The notes below the pieces were generated by a model that searched no databases, had not been told where the DNA came from, and saw only the letters and a list, made by a program, of their open reading frames with translations. A stretch of 64,000 nt of DNA. It comes from Desulfobacterales bacterium (GTDB lineage Bacteria > Desulfobacterota > UBA8473). The DNA is taken from NCBI GenBank assembly GCA_016209225.1, contig JACQWO010000027.1, positions 1-64,000 of the forward strand, in the 5' to 3' direction. This document shows positions 63,448 to 64,000 of this stretch, piece after piece. The position numbers and the translations under genes are program-made. Each line of letters begins with the position of its first letter. The first letter of the stretch is position 1.

Positions 63448-64000
63448 TTACCTCCAGTAACTGCGAATTACTGCAAAAATCGAATCAAATAAGATAATCA
63501 AAAACATACTGTTCACAACAGCAGAGGTGGCAGCGCTACCCACTGAATCAGCGCCGCCTTTTGTCAGGAACCCCCTCAAACATCCTGTCCAGGCGATAAG
63601 GACAGCAAAGACCACGCTTTTTAATAGTCCCCATACCACTTCAAAAAATGTAAGGGTTTCAATGGTCTGGGTGATATAAGAGTTGGTAGTCAGACCCAGC
63701 ATAAAGACCCCTACCACAAGCCCTCCTGCAATGGCAAACAGATCTGAAAAGAGGGTTAAAAGCGGAACCACGATTATAGATGCGATAATTCTTGGAATAA
63801 CCAGAAACAGGGTAGGATTGAATCCCATTACAAAGAGGGCGTCAACCTCTTCGGAGATTTTCATTGTTCCTATCTCGGCGGCAAAGGCAGAACCTGACCT
63901 TCCAGCCACAATTATCGCCGTCATTATCGGGCCAAGTTCTGAAACCATTGCCAATGCCACAAGGGATGCAACGTAGATATTTGCTCCAAACTGTTGGAGT
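63448..64000 (-). CDS. mlaE: MlaE-type permease, N-terminus outside window
   Basis: The frame is open to the right edge: QFGANIYVASLVALAM precedes VSELGPIMTAIIVAGRSG. About 183 residues are visible of about 255. The MlaE signature GRSGSAFAAEIGTMK and DALFVMGFNP follow, then four hydrophobic segments. Inner-membrane permease of the Mla transporter. In the mlaE-mlaF gap sits a 14-base single end of repeat family B (63428-63441). Confidence 0.94.
   Translation of the reverse strand, partial: LQQFGANIYVASLVALAMVSELGPIMTAIIVAGRSGSAFAAEIGTMKISEEVDALFVMGFNPTLFLVIPRIIASIIVVPLLTLFSDLFAIAGGLVVGVFMLGLTTNSYITQTIETLTFFEVVWGLLKSVVFAVLIAWTGCLRGFLTKGGADSVGSAATSAVVNSMFLIILFDSIFAVIRSYWR

Noticed and set aside
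1-64000. CRISPR array, tRNA or rRNA genes
   Set aside because: No evenly spaced direct repeats and no recognisable tRNA or rRNA sequence were seen by eye; the repeats present are palindromic intergenic elements.

Overview
The window looks like chromosome of a strictly anaerobic, Gram-negative bacterium, most likely a Desulfobacterota/Syntrophobacterota-type relative (inference from gene content; no rRNA is present). Pointers are a biotin-dependent carboxylase pair with a B12-dependent acyl-CoA mutase, an acyl-CoA dehydrogenase with EtfBA whose EtfA carries a ferredoxin domain, a class I hybrid cluster protein, an octaheme HAO-like cytochrome with a NapC/NrfH-type partner, and an Mla/MCE outer-membrane lipid system. 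No tRNA, rRNA or CRISPR array was recognised.

Layout. 1-4.1 kb: 3' part of gatA, a frame-broken acyl-CoA mutase large subunit and its intact B12 subunit. 4.2-14.7 kb: exported TPR protein, a lone FabF-type ketosynthase bracketed by inverted copies of a small MITE-like repeat, a transaldolase-glucose-6-phosphate isomerase fusion, transketolase, a CDF metal exporter and a twice-frameshifted diguanylate cyclase. 14.9-16.1 kb: a deleted gltX pseudogene. 16.1-27.3 kb: a chromosomal integron. A truncated IntI-type recombinase on the + strand faces away from a row of minus-strand gene cassettes separated by nine attC-like sites. The cassettes carry a two-gene restriction-modification system, an HNH nuclease plus DGQHR-domain pair, a RhuM-family protein, a tautomerase and several unknown genes. 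27.4-31.2 kb: carboxyltransferase/biotin-carrier subunit, a small subunit and a PCC-beta-type carboxyltransferase. 31.9-43 kb: a long + strand operon of lipid and housekeeping genes: DUF177, rpmF, plsX, acyl-CoA dehydrogenase, etfBA, fabD, fabG, acpP, fabF, rpiB, glyA, dCMP deaminase. 43-44.8 kb: miaA and hisG. 45-55.3 kb: nitrogen-oxide and redox stress genes: a Crp/Fnr regulator (probably HcpR) divergent from hcp with two perfect TTGAC-N4-GTCAA palindromes between them, an HD-domain protein, two ferredoxins, an MFS transporter, CBS and HPP proteins, and the cytochrome pair. 55.2-57 kb: DUF2400 gene, mazEF and an ISNCY fragment. 57.3-64 kb: hisBH, a lipoprotein, hisA, hisF and, convergently, the mla cluster running off the right edge.

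Four points stand out. First, the integron array is well resolved. In seven cassettes the first bases are complementary to the start of the cassette's own attC, as cassette recombination predicts (one has a single mismatch). The two that break the rule are exactly the two that hold transposon debris. Second, two cassettes look like defence modules, and the HNH/DGQHR pair is the best candidate for an undescribed system. Third, the intergenic space is full of small palindromic elements of about ten families, some present two or three times, and two have supplied the stop codon of a neighbouring gene. Fourth, several genes are broken (gltX, acyl-CoA mutase, diguanylate cyclase, a RACo-like gene, intI). 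Real decay and assembly errors cannot be told apart from this sequence alone, except that gltX and intI lack large segments and so are not simple base-call errors.
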